Below, piece after piece: positions 45,511 to 56,485 of a stretch of DNA of 64,000 bases (positions within the stretch are counted from its first letter, which is position 1; each line of letters begins with the position of its first letter). The notes beneath the pieces are model-generated. The model ran no database searches. It was given only the letters and a program-made list of their open reading frames with translations, and was not told the DNA's origin. A program made the translations under genes and the position numbers. The stretch comes from Brachypterus glaber. Taxonomy: Eukaryota > Arthropoda > Insecta > Coleoptera > Kateretidae. The stretch is taken from the NCBI GenBank assembly GCA_958510825.1, contig OY294051.1, positions 34,968,393-35,032,392 on the forward strand. Direction: 5' to 3'.

Positions 45511-45869
45511 TAAAATTTGCTAAGAAAGATTTTTGTCCTAAAAATCTTACGTAATTTGTGCAGTTTTTCAATTTTCCGATAATCAATATACAATAAATTG
45601 GTCTTTAATTTATGTTTGTGTTTTTCTGTAAAATAGAACCTGTCAAATAGGATTTAGTCTTAGCGCAAGCTTACAGCTTTAGTTTATTTAGCCAACTGCC
45701 AAGAGCTATTCGGTCCTGTCGGACAGATAACGTAATCAGGGTTAACGAAGTAGAATTGTCCCTTTTTTTCTTAGATGTCCGGCAATCCAAATATGGACTG
45801 AAACTAGGAAAACTAGGAAAATTCTCTCTACGGTTGTAACATTGATTGAGTTACACTGGTAGAATAGTG

Positions 45870-46032
45870 GTTTTTCTACGACTGCTTTAGAATGTAAGTA
45901 AATACACACACTTTTCAAACACAGAATGAACCCATTCTAGGTCCAGATACGGTATGAATATTCCGTATCAAGTGCCATATCTTGTTTATAATAATATAAT
46001 AATAAAGTAAAGAAAACTGTAGCAAAATTAGC

Positions 46033-46094
<62 letters not shown>

Positions 46095-46493
46095 CACCAT
46101 GAAATATTGAATAATTTAATGCCGTTTAAAGTTTTGCGTTAAAAATACATAAAGTTTATTAGGTTTTCTTAATATTAGACCAGTTTTTTATCAATTTTGT
46201 TCAAAAAATTAAAACTGCTCCATCTATTGTTAAATATTTAAACCTGATATCTGTCACAACAATCTGACATAACCTTCAATTTTTGCATAATAATTTGTAA
46301 ATATGTGCTAAAATTAAATAAAAATCTTTTTTAAGTACTGATTTGATAAAATTATTAAATAACATTAACTGCTTTATTTAAAAATATGTGTTTTGTTGCA
46401 TTTACAATGTCGAGTCACAAAAAACATTGTTTTTAACCTTGTCCGCAGTTTAAAGCCATACAGTGTTTCATATTTGCAGTCGAAGAAAAAGTA
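45870..46493 (-). mobile_element. Dispersed family A, copy 2
   Basis: Inverted relative to copies 1 and 3. Starts TTTTTCTACGACTGCTTTAG and ends GCAGTCGAAGAAAAAG. Contains an (AT)n run at about 46040-46092 between segments shared with copy 3. Similarity to copy 1 continues beyond the end to about 46628, interrupted by the hairpin at 46509-46604. Confidence 0.75.
46040..46092. repeat. (AT)n microsatellite
   Basis: About 50 bp of alternating AT in family A copy 2; copy 3 has only ATATATATTTTTTTG at the corresponding place. Confidence 0.95.
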
Positions 46494-46508
46494 TAGTCTA
46501 CAACACGT

Positions 46509-46610
46509 ATGGAATAGTCTTTCCGCGCTCGCGGGACCGTCATACTCGCCTGCCGGCTCGTATGACAAACTTTCCGCTCGCGCGGAATATTGTCTATTCC
46601 ATACTAGTTA
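46509..46610. repeat. GC-rich hairpin inserted in family A flank
   Basis: TATGGAATAGTCTTTCCGCG...CGCGGAATATTGTCTATTCCATA is an inverted repeat with the loop CGTCATACTCGCC...CGTATGAC. In copy 1 the corresponding sequence CGTATGGAATACTAG has no such insert. It is CpG-rich in an otherwise AT-rich kilobase. Confidence 0.7.
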
Positions 46611-46621
46611 TAGAATATACT

Positions 46622-47110
46622 ATTTTATACTATTTACAGCGCGTAATCGCTAGAGTAGAATTATACTATATTATAATATATTATATATAATATTATAATA
46701 ATATATATAATATTATAATAATACGCTAGTTTCGAATTTCCCAAAATCTCCAAAAAACGTCCTAGACAGAAAATTCTTTGATGCAAAGGTGTTTCATGGA
46801 AAAATAAGAAACTTTAAAAATGTCCGTCTGTCCGTCCGATATCACGTTTTTTGTGGATACGATAACTCAAGAACGAATTATCCGATCAACTCTAAATTTT
46901 TGGGAAAAACCAAGTTCTATGAGAGGAAGATCTCTGTTGTTTTTTAAAAATAACTCCCCCAAAAACAAAAAAGTTATTAGGGCTAGTTTTAAAACAATCG
47001 AAAAAACTATCTTGGATTTTTTTTTAACAATTTTTAGTTTTCGAAAAAAAAAATATTTTTTTAATTTTTTTTAAACATTTTTTCTTCTTTCGAAGAAAAA
47101 AAATAAAAAA
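46622..47110 (+). mobile_element. TATACTATTCACAGCGC element, copy 2
   Basis: Starts TTATACTATTTACAGCGCG...CGCTAGAGTAGAATTATAC, then an AT-rich tract absent from copy 1, then CGTCCTAGACAGAAAATTC, TCCGTCTGTCCGTCCG and CGATAACTCAAGAACG. The right end is not clear. An 84-codon frame here is a by-product. Confidence 0.6.
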
Positions 47111-47490
47111 CAAAAAATCGAAAAATAAATTTCAATTTTTTTTAATAGGTATTAAAAAAAATCATTTTCCGAAACAAAAATTATAATATAAATTATATAT
47201 TTATAATGCATTAAGTTCTTGAAAAAAAAAAAAAAATAATAATAATAAAGCTTTTAAAACACCTTTGATTAAATCGCTCATAAGCGAATAATTTAAATAA
47301 ATCTACACCTGCAAATTGATACACACATTTTCAAAACAGTTGATAAAATTAAAATTGCACAATACATTTTCATCGATTTTATTGTTTTTATCATCAATTT
47401 ATTTCATTATCAAGTGTGTTTTTGAGTGGTGAGATACAGGGTGTGTATAAATATATAAATAACTTGTCATTGTAAAATTTTGAACATTTG

Positions 47491-48164
47491 TACACAGAAA
47501 AAATGATTGTTTTTGATCAAGAATGTGTGATTTGGATATAACGAAGAGAATATATTCTCCTTTAAAGCAAAATTGTGCTTTAAATATGAAAGGATACACG
47601 GAAAGAAATTAGTGGGCTCTGCGCTATACATTATAAGATATTTGGTAACAGTGGCAAATTATGGTGATTTAAGCTATAGATTATAAGGGACACAATAACT
47701 AATAATGTTAAAAATAAATTGGAAACGATTATATATATTACAGACACGATTATATTTATTACAGGCACTATTATAAATTTACAGAAATTTTATTATATTA
47801 TAAAAATTATTAGCACGGACAATAATTAAATCTATTTAAGCTATAAATGCCATACTATTTGTTATATTTTATTATTCACTAAACAATTAAAGTATTTCAT
47901 ATAAATTTTTACACTGACTGCCATAATTGTAAGAGAAAGCCTTGTATTTATATAATAAGCGATTATAATTTGCTTGGTATGTGTGTTATAGCGCTCCTAG
48001 CTATAATTTTTTTTTTCCGTGTAACGATATAGTATGCTTGAAAGGAGAATATATTCTCAAATATGAAAGGATAAGAATATGGTATGCATAAAAGAAGAAT
48101 ATATTCTCTTCGTTATATACAAATCACCATATTCTTGATTTAAGACATGATTTTTCTGTATGTA
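47491..48164. mobile_element. TACACAGAAAAA palindromic MITE, interrupted
   Basis: Outer inverted ends TTTGTACACAGAAAAAATGA and (inverted) TTTGTACATACAGAAAAATC, then TTGATCAAGAATGTGTGATT and ATATAACGAAGAGAATATAT with their complements. The palindrome GAGAATATATTCTC or close variants occurs three times (47549, 48043, 48097). A TACACGG MITE is inserted at a TA in the middle (47595-48023). Without it the element is about 245 bp. Confidence 0.8.
47595..48023 (+). mobile_element. TACACGG MITE, copy 2, nested
   Basis: Near-identical to 6671-7110 but lacking its AT microsatellite. The insertion uses the TA of the host MITE (AAGGA-TA and TA-ACGATA). Guest and host share a similar terminal TACAC(A/G)GAAA, so the same transposase may have recognised both. 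Confidence 0.85.
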
Positions 48165-48671
48165 CAAAGGTAGACTAGGTATATATTTTTTAAGACCAAA
48201 AAAATTAAACAGAATAAGAAGAAAGACTTCATATACAAAAAAATAACACCCAGCCATGTAATTTTATGTAGGTACTAGCTCGACTGATTTTTTTACTGAG
48301 TTCTTTTATTTACTTTTTTTTTCTTTTTTTTCTTTTATTTTGAAAATTGTTTTATGAAAGTTTTGGATAACAGCAGCTACATTTTTTTAATTTGATTAGA
48401 ACGGTAAAATTTATCCCAATTTATTCACAATCTGTATAATGATTTGAAACTCAATTGAACATGGAGTGACTCTTTACTCCAAATGGAAACTTTTAATCTA
48501 AAGAGTTAGCGCTGTTTTATTAATTAATTTGATGGTACGCGAACAGGTAAATGACAGGGTCCCATTGTTACAATGGTACTGTGCGAAGTTTACAAAATAT
48601 TTATTTATAACTTTTTTTTTTTTGTAAACTTGTAATGAATTTCGGATATGCTTTAGATCTCCTTATACTGA

Positions 48672-49058
48672 GTAGGTATTGCGGCGGATGAGCCAACCCC
48701 CTCCACTTTTCATTTAGACCACGCCCCCTACCTTAATAGCCCCCTTTTTAATAGCCCCCATAACAGAGCTGTTTAACAGGGCTGTTAATGTAACTAATCT
48801 GATCCAATCTAAACTGATCTAATATAAACTGATTTAGAAACAGCCCTGTTAAAACAGCTCTGTTAAAACAGCCCTGTTAAAACAGCTCTGTTAAAACAGC
48901 CCTGTTAAAACAGCTCTGTTAACACAGCCCTGTTAAAACAGCTCTGTTAATTACATAAACAGCCCTGTCAAAACAGCTCTGTTATGGGGGCTATTAAAGT
49001 AGGGGGCATGGTCTAAATGAAAAGTGGAGGGGGTTGGCTCATCCGCCGCAATACCTAC
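48672..49058. mobile_element. 387-bp TIR element with perfect 8-bp TSD
   Basis: TATACTGA directly flanks both ends (48664-48671, 49059-49066). Inverted ends of about 95 bp start GTAGGTATTGCGGCGGATGA and include GCCAACCCCCTCCACTTTTC and TTTAGACCACGCCCCCTAC; one C/T difference lies in CACGCC/CATGCC. An 8-bp duplication points to hAT, or less likely P or Merlin. The centre is a tandem array described separately. No transposase. Confidence 0.9.
48838..48955. repeat. 14-bp self-complementary tandem repeat
   Basis: About eight units of AAACAGCYCTGTTA in which C and T alternate strictly at one position, giving a 28-bp dimer period. Each unit is nearly its own reverse complement (TAACAG/CTGTTA). Two further units lie in the left arm (48764-48790) and two in the right (48957-48984). 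Confidence 0.9.
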
Positions 49059-49066
49059 TATACTGA

Positions 49067-50804
49067 TTCAAAATACAATATTTTAGAATATATACTTTTA
49101 CTAAGATTGCAGCATTTATTACTTATTTTATTTTAACATTTTTGTAGTACCTACATAGATTTGTTAATATGTCAGGATTTCAGAGCTGTTTTTTTTTCTA
49201 AAAACGAATATTTATAATTTGAGCTGGCGTTAGCTTTTCATGTAAGCTGTCACATGCTCTTTTTTAGGATAGTTTTCAAGTGTTTCGAGCACGAATCGTA
49301 TATATACATATGTACATTTCAATTACCATTCTTTCTAGTCAATAGATAGATATTTAAATTTCGTATCGAATTAAAAAAAAAATAGGATTTCCACGAAAAT
49401 TGACTTTTACCTCGATTTTTAATTTTACATAACGCCCCGAATTCATTATTAAAAATTCAAAATTTAAAATGGCGAATCCAATATGGTGGCAGAATTTCAT
49501 GAATTTTAATAAATTTTGATAAAAAATCATTTAGTAGTTTTCAATGTTGCTGAATCTGAAGTAATTATTAAAAATTAAAATTTAAAAATGTCTGATGTTC
49601 AATTTTATTTAATTATGACAAAAATTAAAAAAATCGATCCGCCATTTTGAATTTAAGAAATTTGATTATTCTCAAAATAAACAAATTTTAGCAAAATCGG
49701 AAATTTTAAAAACATTTGGACCACCGTAATGTCGCGGATTTTTTTTTAATTTTTCAATATGATATTTAAAATCAGGCGATATAAATAACAAATATATATT
49801 AACAAATAACATTCGGTATTAAAAATACAACAAACTAACTCCCCAAATTACCATAGTTTCGTTTTTTTCTTCACACTATTCTGCTTCTTCTTTTTTGTTT
49901 TCGCTTTCTTTTTATTCTTTTTTTTTTTCATAATTTTTTTTTTTGTTTAGACGCGAAAAAATTGAAAATTTTTGCACGAATACAAGGCCTTTCCTTATCT
50001 TTAAAATTTTAAAATAAAAAAAAAACAAAAAGGGCCAATTCTATTAAACACAGTCGACTCCCTATAACCCCTAGGATCGCAATATAATGCAGATAACGAG
50101 CAATTTCCTATACATTTATATTCCCCGTTATAGCGATTTCACGTTCATCTTGAATTTTAACGTTGAAAAAAAATCAGATTAAAAAAAATCGTAAAAAGGG
50201 AGGAAGCGAGATCAATAATAAAACACAGATCTGGCATTATAAATACGACTTGAACGCTGAAAATAAAGTTATAAGTTTTTATATTTATACTAAAAATTTG
50301 ATATATATTTGAAATAGGGAGACAAAACATCAATCTCCTTTGAAACTCTAAATAAAATGAAGTCACATCGTGACATGTTATAGTAAAAAATACGTTATTT
50401 ATTACAGTTAAAGTTTATTATAACTAAAAGTTTTCTCATGAAAATCTCCTGTGTAATAATCGATCATTACTATTTATTCGTAAAATGACGTAACTGTTCA
50501 GAAGAGCATTAATACAAGGGGAAAATTACGGTAATTACCCCTTTCCAAATTCCATTTTAAAAAAAATATATGATTTATTCAATAATACAAAGTAAGCTAA
50601 CTCCAACAGTTCCCAAAAAAAATGGCTGCTGCAGTAACTATAGGTAGGTTCATACCAAATATCTTAAAAAAAGATTTTCAGTTTTGAAGCTTACGTTTAA
50701 AAAGGTAAAAAGTTACGTTTATAATTTTTTTTGGGCTGCCACATATTTGGTATTTGCAATTTCGGTGGAGGCGCATGTACCCAAATAATATTCTAGTGCC
50801 GACT
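49067..50804. other. AT-rich non-coding stretch
   Basis: No gene recognised. CACAGTCGACTCCCTATAAC at 50049-50068 and GATAACGAGCAA resemble pogo/Tigger-type terminal sequence, without a partner. Confidence 0.45.
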
Positions 50805-50861
50805 AAGCTGAAAGGTCCTATCTACATGGGTTTAACATACACAGATAGGACCTTTCAGCTT
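50805..50861. repeat. Perfect 19-bp-stem hairpin
   Basis: AAGCTGAAAGGTCCTATCT (50805-50823) is exactly inverted at 50843-50861, with a 19-nt loop. It has the size of a short miRNA-precursor-like hairpin, but full complementarity is also what a very young MITE or chance inversion gives. Flanks CGACT and GGGAA do not extend the stem, and no other copy was noticed in the window. Confidence 0.8.
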
Positions 50862-51448
50862 GGGAAGGCAGCCTAGCACTACCAGGACAAAATATAAATA
50901 TATCAATAATGAGTCTATAGTATATTCAGCTTCAAAATGCAGTAAGTCTAAACAAAGGCTCGTGACAACAACGGATTTAGTGACAAGGTAGGACTTAAAA
51001 TAAAATATTTCTATATACCGGTCCATTGCATTGCATTGTACACTTCATCGCAAGTGCTCACGTACTGACCTGTTTAATTTTCTACATCCCTACTCTCGCA
51101 ACATTCAAGTGTTTTAACCAATGAAACCACGCGCCAGCTGCCGCATGAGCGATTCTTTTATTTATTTCTACTGAATCTTGAAGTTGAATATACTATAAAT
51201 ATATGAATATGAATATGAACATATATCTGCGCCCTTGACTGGAAAATTAGGTGCCTCTCTATATTTCAAATTTTGTTCGAAGTGAAGTTTTTATCATAAA
51301 ACTAAATCAAGACTTTAACTTTAAACTAATTGAAAAATGAGGGAACTATTTGGTTATTATTAAAAAAAGTTTTTAATATAGCCCGCTATACTTCTTATAT
51401 TATTAAAAAACTAAAATTTGGTCCTTTTCTGGAAGTACTTTAAATTTC

Positions 51449-51695
51449 TTTTATCCAATACATACAGATAATAAGACAATTACCAGCTTTAATAATAATT
51501 ATTTATTTTACCCACTCAACTGTCACTTTTCAAATTATTTTCTTGTAAATGTCATTAAAATTTTTAATAAAAATATGAATTTCTAAGCTATTTATTGGAT
51601 AAAACCTTGTATGGCACTCATGGGTAAACCGATATTGCCCTCTCGAAAATTAACCTGCTTGGCTGACGCCTCGCAGGTTAATTTTCTCATGGGCA
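51449..51695 (+). mobile_element. Dispersed family B, copy 4
   Basis: Lacks the GATAAACTCAATAATAACCC...GTGGATTA part (deleted at about 51490) but keeps the internal hairpin CGAAAATTAACCTGCTTGGC...GCAGGTTAATTTTC. Ends after CATGGGCAA, missing the terminal ACTAGTACCATAAATAAC. Confidence 0.75.
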
Positions 51696-53180
51696 ACTAT
51701 AAAGTACTCCCAAGTAATTCTATATGCCTTTCAAATGACGTGTACTTCATATCTATAATATATTATGGTTTAATTCTAATTTTAGGCCTTATTTTAATTT
51801 TTAGTCAATTTTTGACCCTTGACCAGGTCAAGTCGCTCCCATTAAACGTGACTGGTTTAGAATAAAATTTGATTGGGGGTTTACTAAAACCCAATTGTCC
51901 TTAAAAGTGAACGAGTTTAAAAATTTCTAATTTCTGTCTGGCATGCAACATGACAAAAAGTTCCCCGACCGACAGAATAGGTTCTTTCAGCCAAAATTAT
52001 TAATTACAGCAACCAATTTAAACTTTTCAGTATTCATAACAATATTTTGTTTATCTAAATTAAAGTAGCTTTATAAACCGGCCTGAACATGCCATAAATT
52101 CTGTTTGTACTTCTGTTTGGATTCAAAACGTACTTATCTTTCTCTGTTTACTGTTGTAACGTTTTCAGTGTTTCAGACGGATAACAATGAAATAATGAAA
52201 TTGGGATATACATGTTTTCATGTTCTGTAAAAGTAGTGTTAAAATTAGTTTTAAAAAACTATATGTATATATACGGGTCAAAACAAAAAGGCTTATAAAA
52301 GATAAAATCGTAGTTTTTTAGTAAAAAGAGCACCTAAACATTCCAGCAAAATTAAAAACTTTTCTGTTGTATTTTCAACTTTTGTTTTTTCATGGGGATA
52401 AAAATCAAATAATTAAATTTTGTAATTTCAATCAATAAGAAAAACCAAAAAGCCAGTATTAAGAATACATAACTTTATAAACAACCATTTAGTAATTAAC
52501 TAATTACATATATACATAAAAGTTGGAAAATTAATTATTATTAACTTCAATTTCCTAAAAAGTTAGAAACATTACAGTATAAGGTACCTAACTTTATATA
52601 ATTACCAAACATAGTTTTAAAGTAAGATAAATTCAATCATTTTACTTACCTTGGTGGCCAATCATTTGTTGACTTCAGTGTATTTCTTTGTTGGTGTATG
52701 CGTAATATAATCAAAACTGTAATTAAGCTTTAGCTAGTGTATACATTTAGATTTCCTGTTTTTCTTTGTATTTTACACCAAAAACCACAAATAAATAGTT
52801 TATTTATTAACTTAATTATGTCAGCTATCACAAAATATAAAATGAAAAACAGGTGCTGCCCACTATCTCTAAACTAACGAAGTAAGGTAGGTATGTCATA
52901 TAAATTTTATAGTATTAGAGAAAAACTTTTAAATGTATTAATTTATATTCAATGAATATAAATGTTTTAAGATTGCTAATTAACAAAAAACTAAGTTTAT
53001 TTTATTGATTTATTATTCTATATTTTAAAAGTAACATTTGTAACAAACTTCACTGCAGTTAAACATTCAACATTCAAATAGTTTTTGTAGTGGTAAACAA
53101 GGCAAATAATTGTTAATAAAACAGGTATGGTTTTGAATAAAATAGTATACAAACCTCGGTTTAACATTTTATTTGTCCTC
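51696..53180. other. AT-rich non-coding stretch
   Basis: No gene recognised. ACTTACCTTGGTG at 52644-52656 is a minus-strand splice-donor-like string (AAGGTAAGT), isolated. Confidence 0.45.
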
Positions 53181-53182
53181 CG

Positions 53183-53240
53183 GGAATTAGCAAACCTCGG
53201 AGCTACGGTCCTTGGTTTGCTAACTTTCCCTCAGGAAATG
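53183..53240. repeat. Hairpin TTAGCAAACC / GGTTTGCTAA
   Basis: CCGGGAATTAGCAAACC pairs with GGTTTGCTAACTTTCCC around a 16-nt GGAGC-containing loop. It is less AT-rich than its surroundings and is probably the core of a small MITE. Confidence 0.6.
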
Positions 53241-53269
53241 AAACGGTTTCCAGCTCGGTATGTAAAATA

Positions 53270-54347
53270 CTATTATTTGATTGAAAAAATAGTTCATAGA
53301 AAAATTTCGGATTATTTCCACTATGATACATTTTTTCCATCTACACTAGTATTGAAAAAAAAATTAAGAATTCAAAATAAGAGACCATATTTGAATTAAA
53401 CCTACGTGGCTGTTGAATTCAGAACCTCTTTCATGTTGAAGGTCGTTTAAAAATAATCAAAATCAACTGAGGGCTTTCGATTTAAAAATTCTTTTTAGGT
53501 TAAAATTTTCTATTAAAAACAATACACTAAAATAAAGTTTTCCCTAATTTTAGTGATTGTCATCATTATACAAAAATATTCTCCATTAAATTACGAGCAA
53601 ACACTTCGTGTTATTCGATTAGTCAGTTTTACGCGTATCCTTTATACAGAATAGGATATCTCGTTAAATTACTTAAAGAAGATAAAACAAGAAAAGGGGA
53701 GAAAACTAGGAAAAAGAACAAACCTGCGAGGTAATACCCACTCGGAAAATAACGCAGGAAAAACTGTTATCCTGAAAAATGCGCTCGATTTCTTTTTTTT
53801 TTTTTTCGTTGCAAGGTTAATGACGGATTGTATTTTTTTATTGTTCTACATTAAGAGTTCTTTGTGAAGAAAAAAAAAAGGGAGTAAAGTTAAAGTTATA
53901 GCAATAATTCAGTGGGTGTTGAGTTACGAAAGGTCACAGTTTAGTGTTAATTTTTAAAGTCCTTTGTAAAAAAATATAGTAATAAAATAAAATGCCTTTA
54001 TTTTTTAAACACCCGAATCTAAGCTTTTTATTTTGAGCAGTCAATGGTTATCTAGTGTTTTTTGTAGTTTTTAGACTACATATCTGTTAACGTTCTAGGA
54101 CTTTAAGTTTTGTTCTGGCTTTGGGTTACAAAAAATCGATTTTTTTGCTTTTAATGCTTCTTAATATGTGTAGAATACGCTCCTAAAATATTTTGACGAA
54201 AATCGACTTCTTTATAAATTTATACATATATACTCCCGTAAAAAATAATACAGGTTTTCTGAAAAAAAAAAAAGAATCCAAAAATGGTCAATTTTTTGCC
54301 TCAAAAATCAGAACAACTCCTTAACAGTTGTTACAGTTACAAATATG
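53270..54347. other. AT-rich non-coding stretch
   Basis: No gene recognised. Confidence 0.5.
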
Positions 54348-54580
54348 TACATAGAAAAAAGGGATTCCTTGAACCAAGGACACGTGTCTTTGGATATGTT
54401 CAAAGCCATATTCTCTTATAATAATAATAATAATAATCTTTATTCACGCTTCAAGCATTTTTACAAAAAAAAAGTATAGTAATACCTAAATATAAATAAA
54501 TATAAAACAAATAACTGCATCACAGCAGATAATCACATAACTATATTACAAAGTCACCTACATCTAAAAAATAAATAAAA

Positions 54581-55720
54581 TTACCTTAACTGACGCTTAA
54601 GTTGATTTTTAAACTGACTTAATTCTATTGAAAAATCAAGTTCATATTTATTTGCCTCAGAACAAATACGGTTAATTGGAGAATTCACCATATAATTTGT
54701 TCTACATAAATTAATATAGAATTTATTATTTAAATTTCTACCCAGGTAGCAAAATAACATGACATTCACGTGAAAGTCACGTTAATATGTGACATGTGAT
54801 GTTAAGATTGTAGTCTCATTTAACAAGAATGCAGCATGGTGGGGATGTCCTAAGTCCGTCCCTAATAACATCACACAATGACATCCCGAAAATAACGTGT
54901 TTGTGACATCATAATGTTATACATTCCTGTTATATCTTATATCTTATGGATGCCGTTACTGGTACTTTAATATTTAAATAATATTCTAGGATATTAGCTT
55001 TTTCTAAATTAAAACCATTAAAAACGCTATAACCCTATAAAAAAATCGGATTTAAAATCAATCAGTAATTGAAACAATCACAGATTGAAACAGATAGATT
55101 CTAAATACGAAATTGCAGATTAAGCGGAGAATATATTCCTTTAATCTGTGTCCATAGTCTTGAGAAGCCCGGCAGAGCCCCCTATCCATTGGAAATCGTA
55201 TAATGTGTATACAATTTCCTTATAATAATTTACTCTATCAACATCATCTTATATCGATTTTTTTGCTTCGAACGTCGGTGAGAAGCAAAATAACATGACA
55301 TTCACGTGAAAGCCACGTTAATATGTGACATGCGATATATTCACAGCGTTGCTAAATATTTGTTATTAAATAACATGGTTGTCACGTCACACGTGTTATG
55401 TTGCAAATGTGATGTTAAATACATGTTATTTTTCAATATTATGTGATGTTATGATTTAGTTTAAAAATACACCCAAAAGTGATGTTAATTTCTTGTAATA
55501 TAACATCCCTTGCTACCTGGGTAGTATTTAAAGATTGTACTAAAAAGTTGATATGACATAGCATATCAGGACAAAATATATCGCCTCTTATAAGTTTAAA
55601 TAAAAACATTAAATCGAGATAGATTCTTCTTTTTTCAAGAGAATCTATGTCGAAATAAATCCTGACTGATTCCGTATTAGGCAGAAGAAATCCTGATTTA
55701 AAATTTAAAAATCGTAAATT
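54581..55720 (-). pseudogene. LINE reverse transcriptase C-terminus, interrupted by a transposon
   Basis: The first part (55720 down to 55525) contains SLEKRRIYLDLMFLFKLI, then DIFCPDMLCHINFLV; the second (54734 down to 54581) contains TNYMVNSPINRI, then SQFKNQLKRQL and a stop. The pattern LE.RR...FL.K...G.I.CP.LL..INF.V followed by NSPINRI and a closing F.K..L...L is the well-known end of Jockey/CR1-type reverse transcriptases. The two parts are in the same frame once the insert and one 8-bp duplicate are discounted, with no stop in between. Only the end is present, so it is not functional. Confidence 0.85.
54735..55524. mobile_element. 790-bp hAT-like element, CTACCCAGGTAGCAA ends, 8-bp TSD
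   Basis: TATTTAAA lies at 54727-54734 and again at 55525-55532. Ends are CTACCCAGGTAGCAA and its complement TTGCTACCTGGGTAG, with three extra T at the left. The left-end block (AAAATAACATGACATTCACG...CACGTTAATATGTGACATG) is repeated inside at 55287-55330, so the right 240 bp resemble a smaller complete member. TGATGTTA/TAACATCA words are frequent throughout, possibly transposase-binding sites. Confidence 0.85.
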
Positions 55721-55920
55721 GTTTCAAGGCTGGCATTTTCTTGAACCAAAGTCAATGTCCTTGAATAAAGAGCGCGGATTTTTATTCCAAAACCCGTGCT
55801 CTTCATTCAAGGACATTGACTTTGGTTCAAGAAAATGCCAGCCTTGAAACAAGAGAATATGGCTTTTAACATATACAAAGACACGTGTCCTTGGTTCAAG
55901 GAATCCGTTTTTTCTATGTA

Positions 55921-56485
55921 GCATTTCTATTAATTTATTAACGAAAGATTTTTAAATAATAATTAAAGAGTTAAATGGAAGGAAAAAATGTTTAAAATAA
56001 AACAAAGCAAACTTTTTTTCTTTTGAATAAGCATGTGTATAATATTTGTTTGCTAATTTTTTCGTATAGTGACCTCATTTTTTGTGGTTGTCCCTATTTA
56101 AGCCAGAGGATTAATAAAAAAGGTCGTAATTATACGAAGGATATTACTTACGAGCCGGGCAATAAAAAGTTAAATCGTAAATATTTTTTTGGTAGCCGTT
56201 AATATAAAAAGATTAGAAATTACTTTATTTAATGTGTGTCTGTCTTTAGGATGCTTCAGTTCATTAGCTTCCATTTATTATTTTTATTATTTTAAATGTT
56301 AATGAATTAGGGTTTTGCTGTAATAAATACAAGCCTTTTTTAATTATTTGCATGTATACTGAGTGTTTCTTTCAAAGGCCACATCAAAAAGGTCCCCACA
56401 AAGTCGACCATAATGAAACCTCATCAGATTAAGTAATCGTATATTGTACGGTTGTATTATCTTGAATTTGAATAATTTTCTTTGA
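55921..56485. other. AT-rich non-coding stretch upstream of the splice-like cluster
   Basis: No gene or repeat recognised. Confidence 0.5.

Larger units (their letters stand above)
54418..55720 (-). mobile_element. 5'-truncated LINE (Jockey/CR1-type), 3' tail at left
   Basis: On the minus strand it ends GCGTGAATAAAGATTATTATT, the AATAAAG(A)TTATTATTA type of tail common in insect LINEs. Its 5' end is cut inside the reverse transcriptase. It is inserted in the TACATAGAAAAAA MITE with at most a 2-bp target duplication. A 790-bp DNA element has later jumped into its coding region. Confidence 0.85.
54348..55920. mobile_element. TACATAGAAAAAA palindromic MITE split by a LINE
   Basis: The two parts 54348-54417 and 55721-55920 make one about 270-bp palindromic MITE: TACATAGAAAAAAGGGATTC at the left and GGAATCCGTTTTTTCTATGTA (written in two parts, GGAATCCG and TTTTTTCTATGTA) at the right. 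The half copy at 39142 and this element's own right arm both show CTCTTGTTTC uninterrupted, locating the insertion point precisely. Confidence 0.9.
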
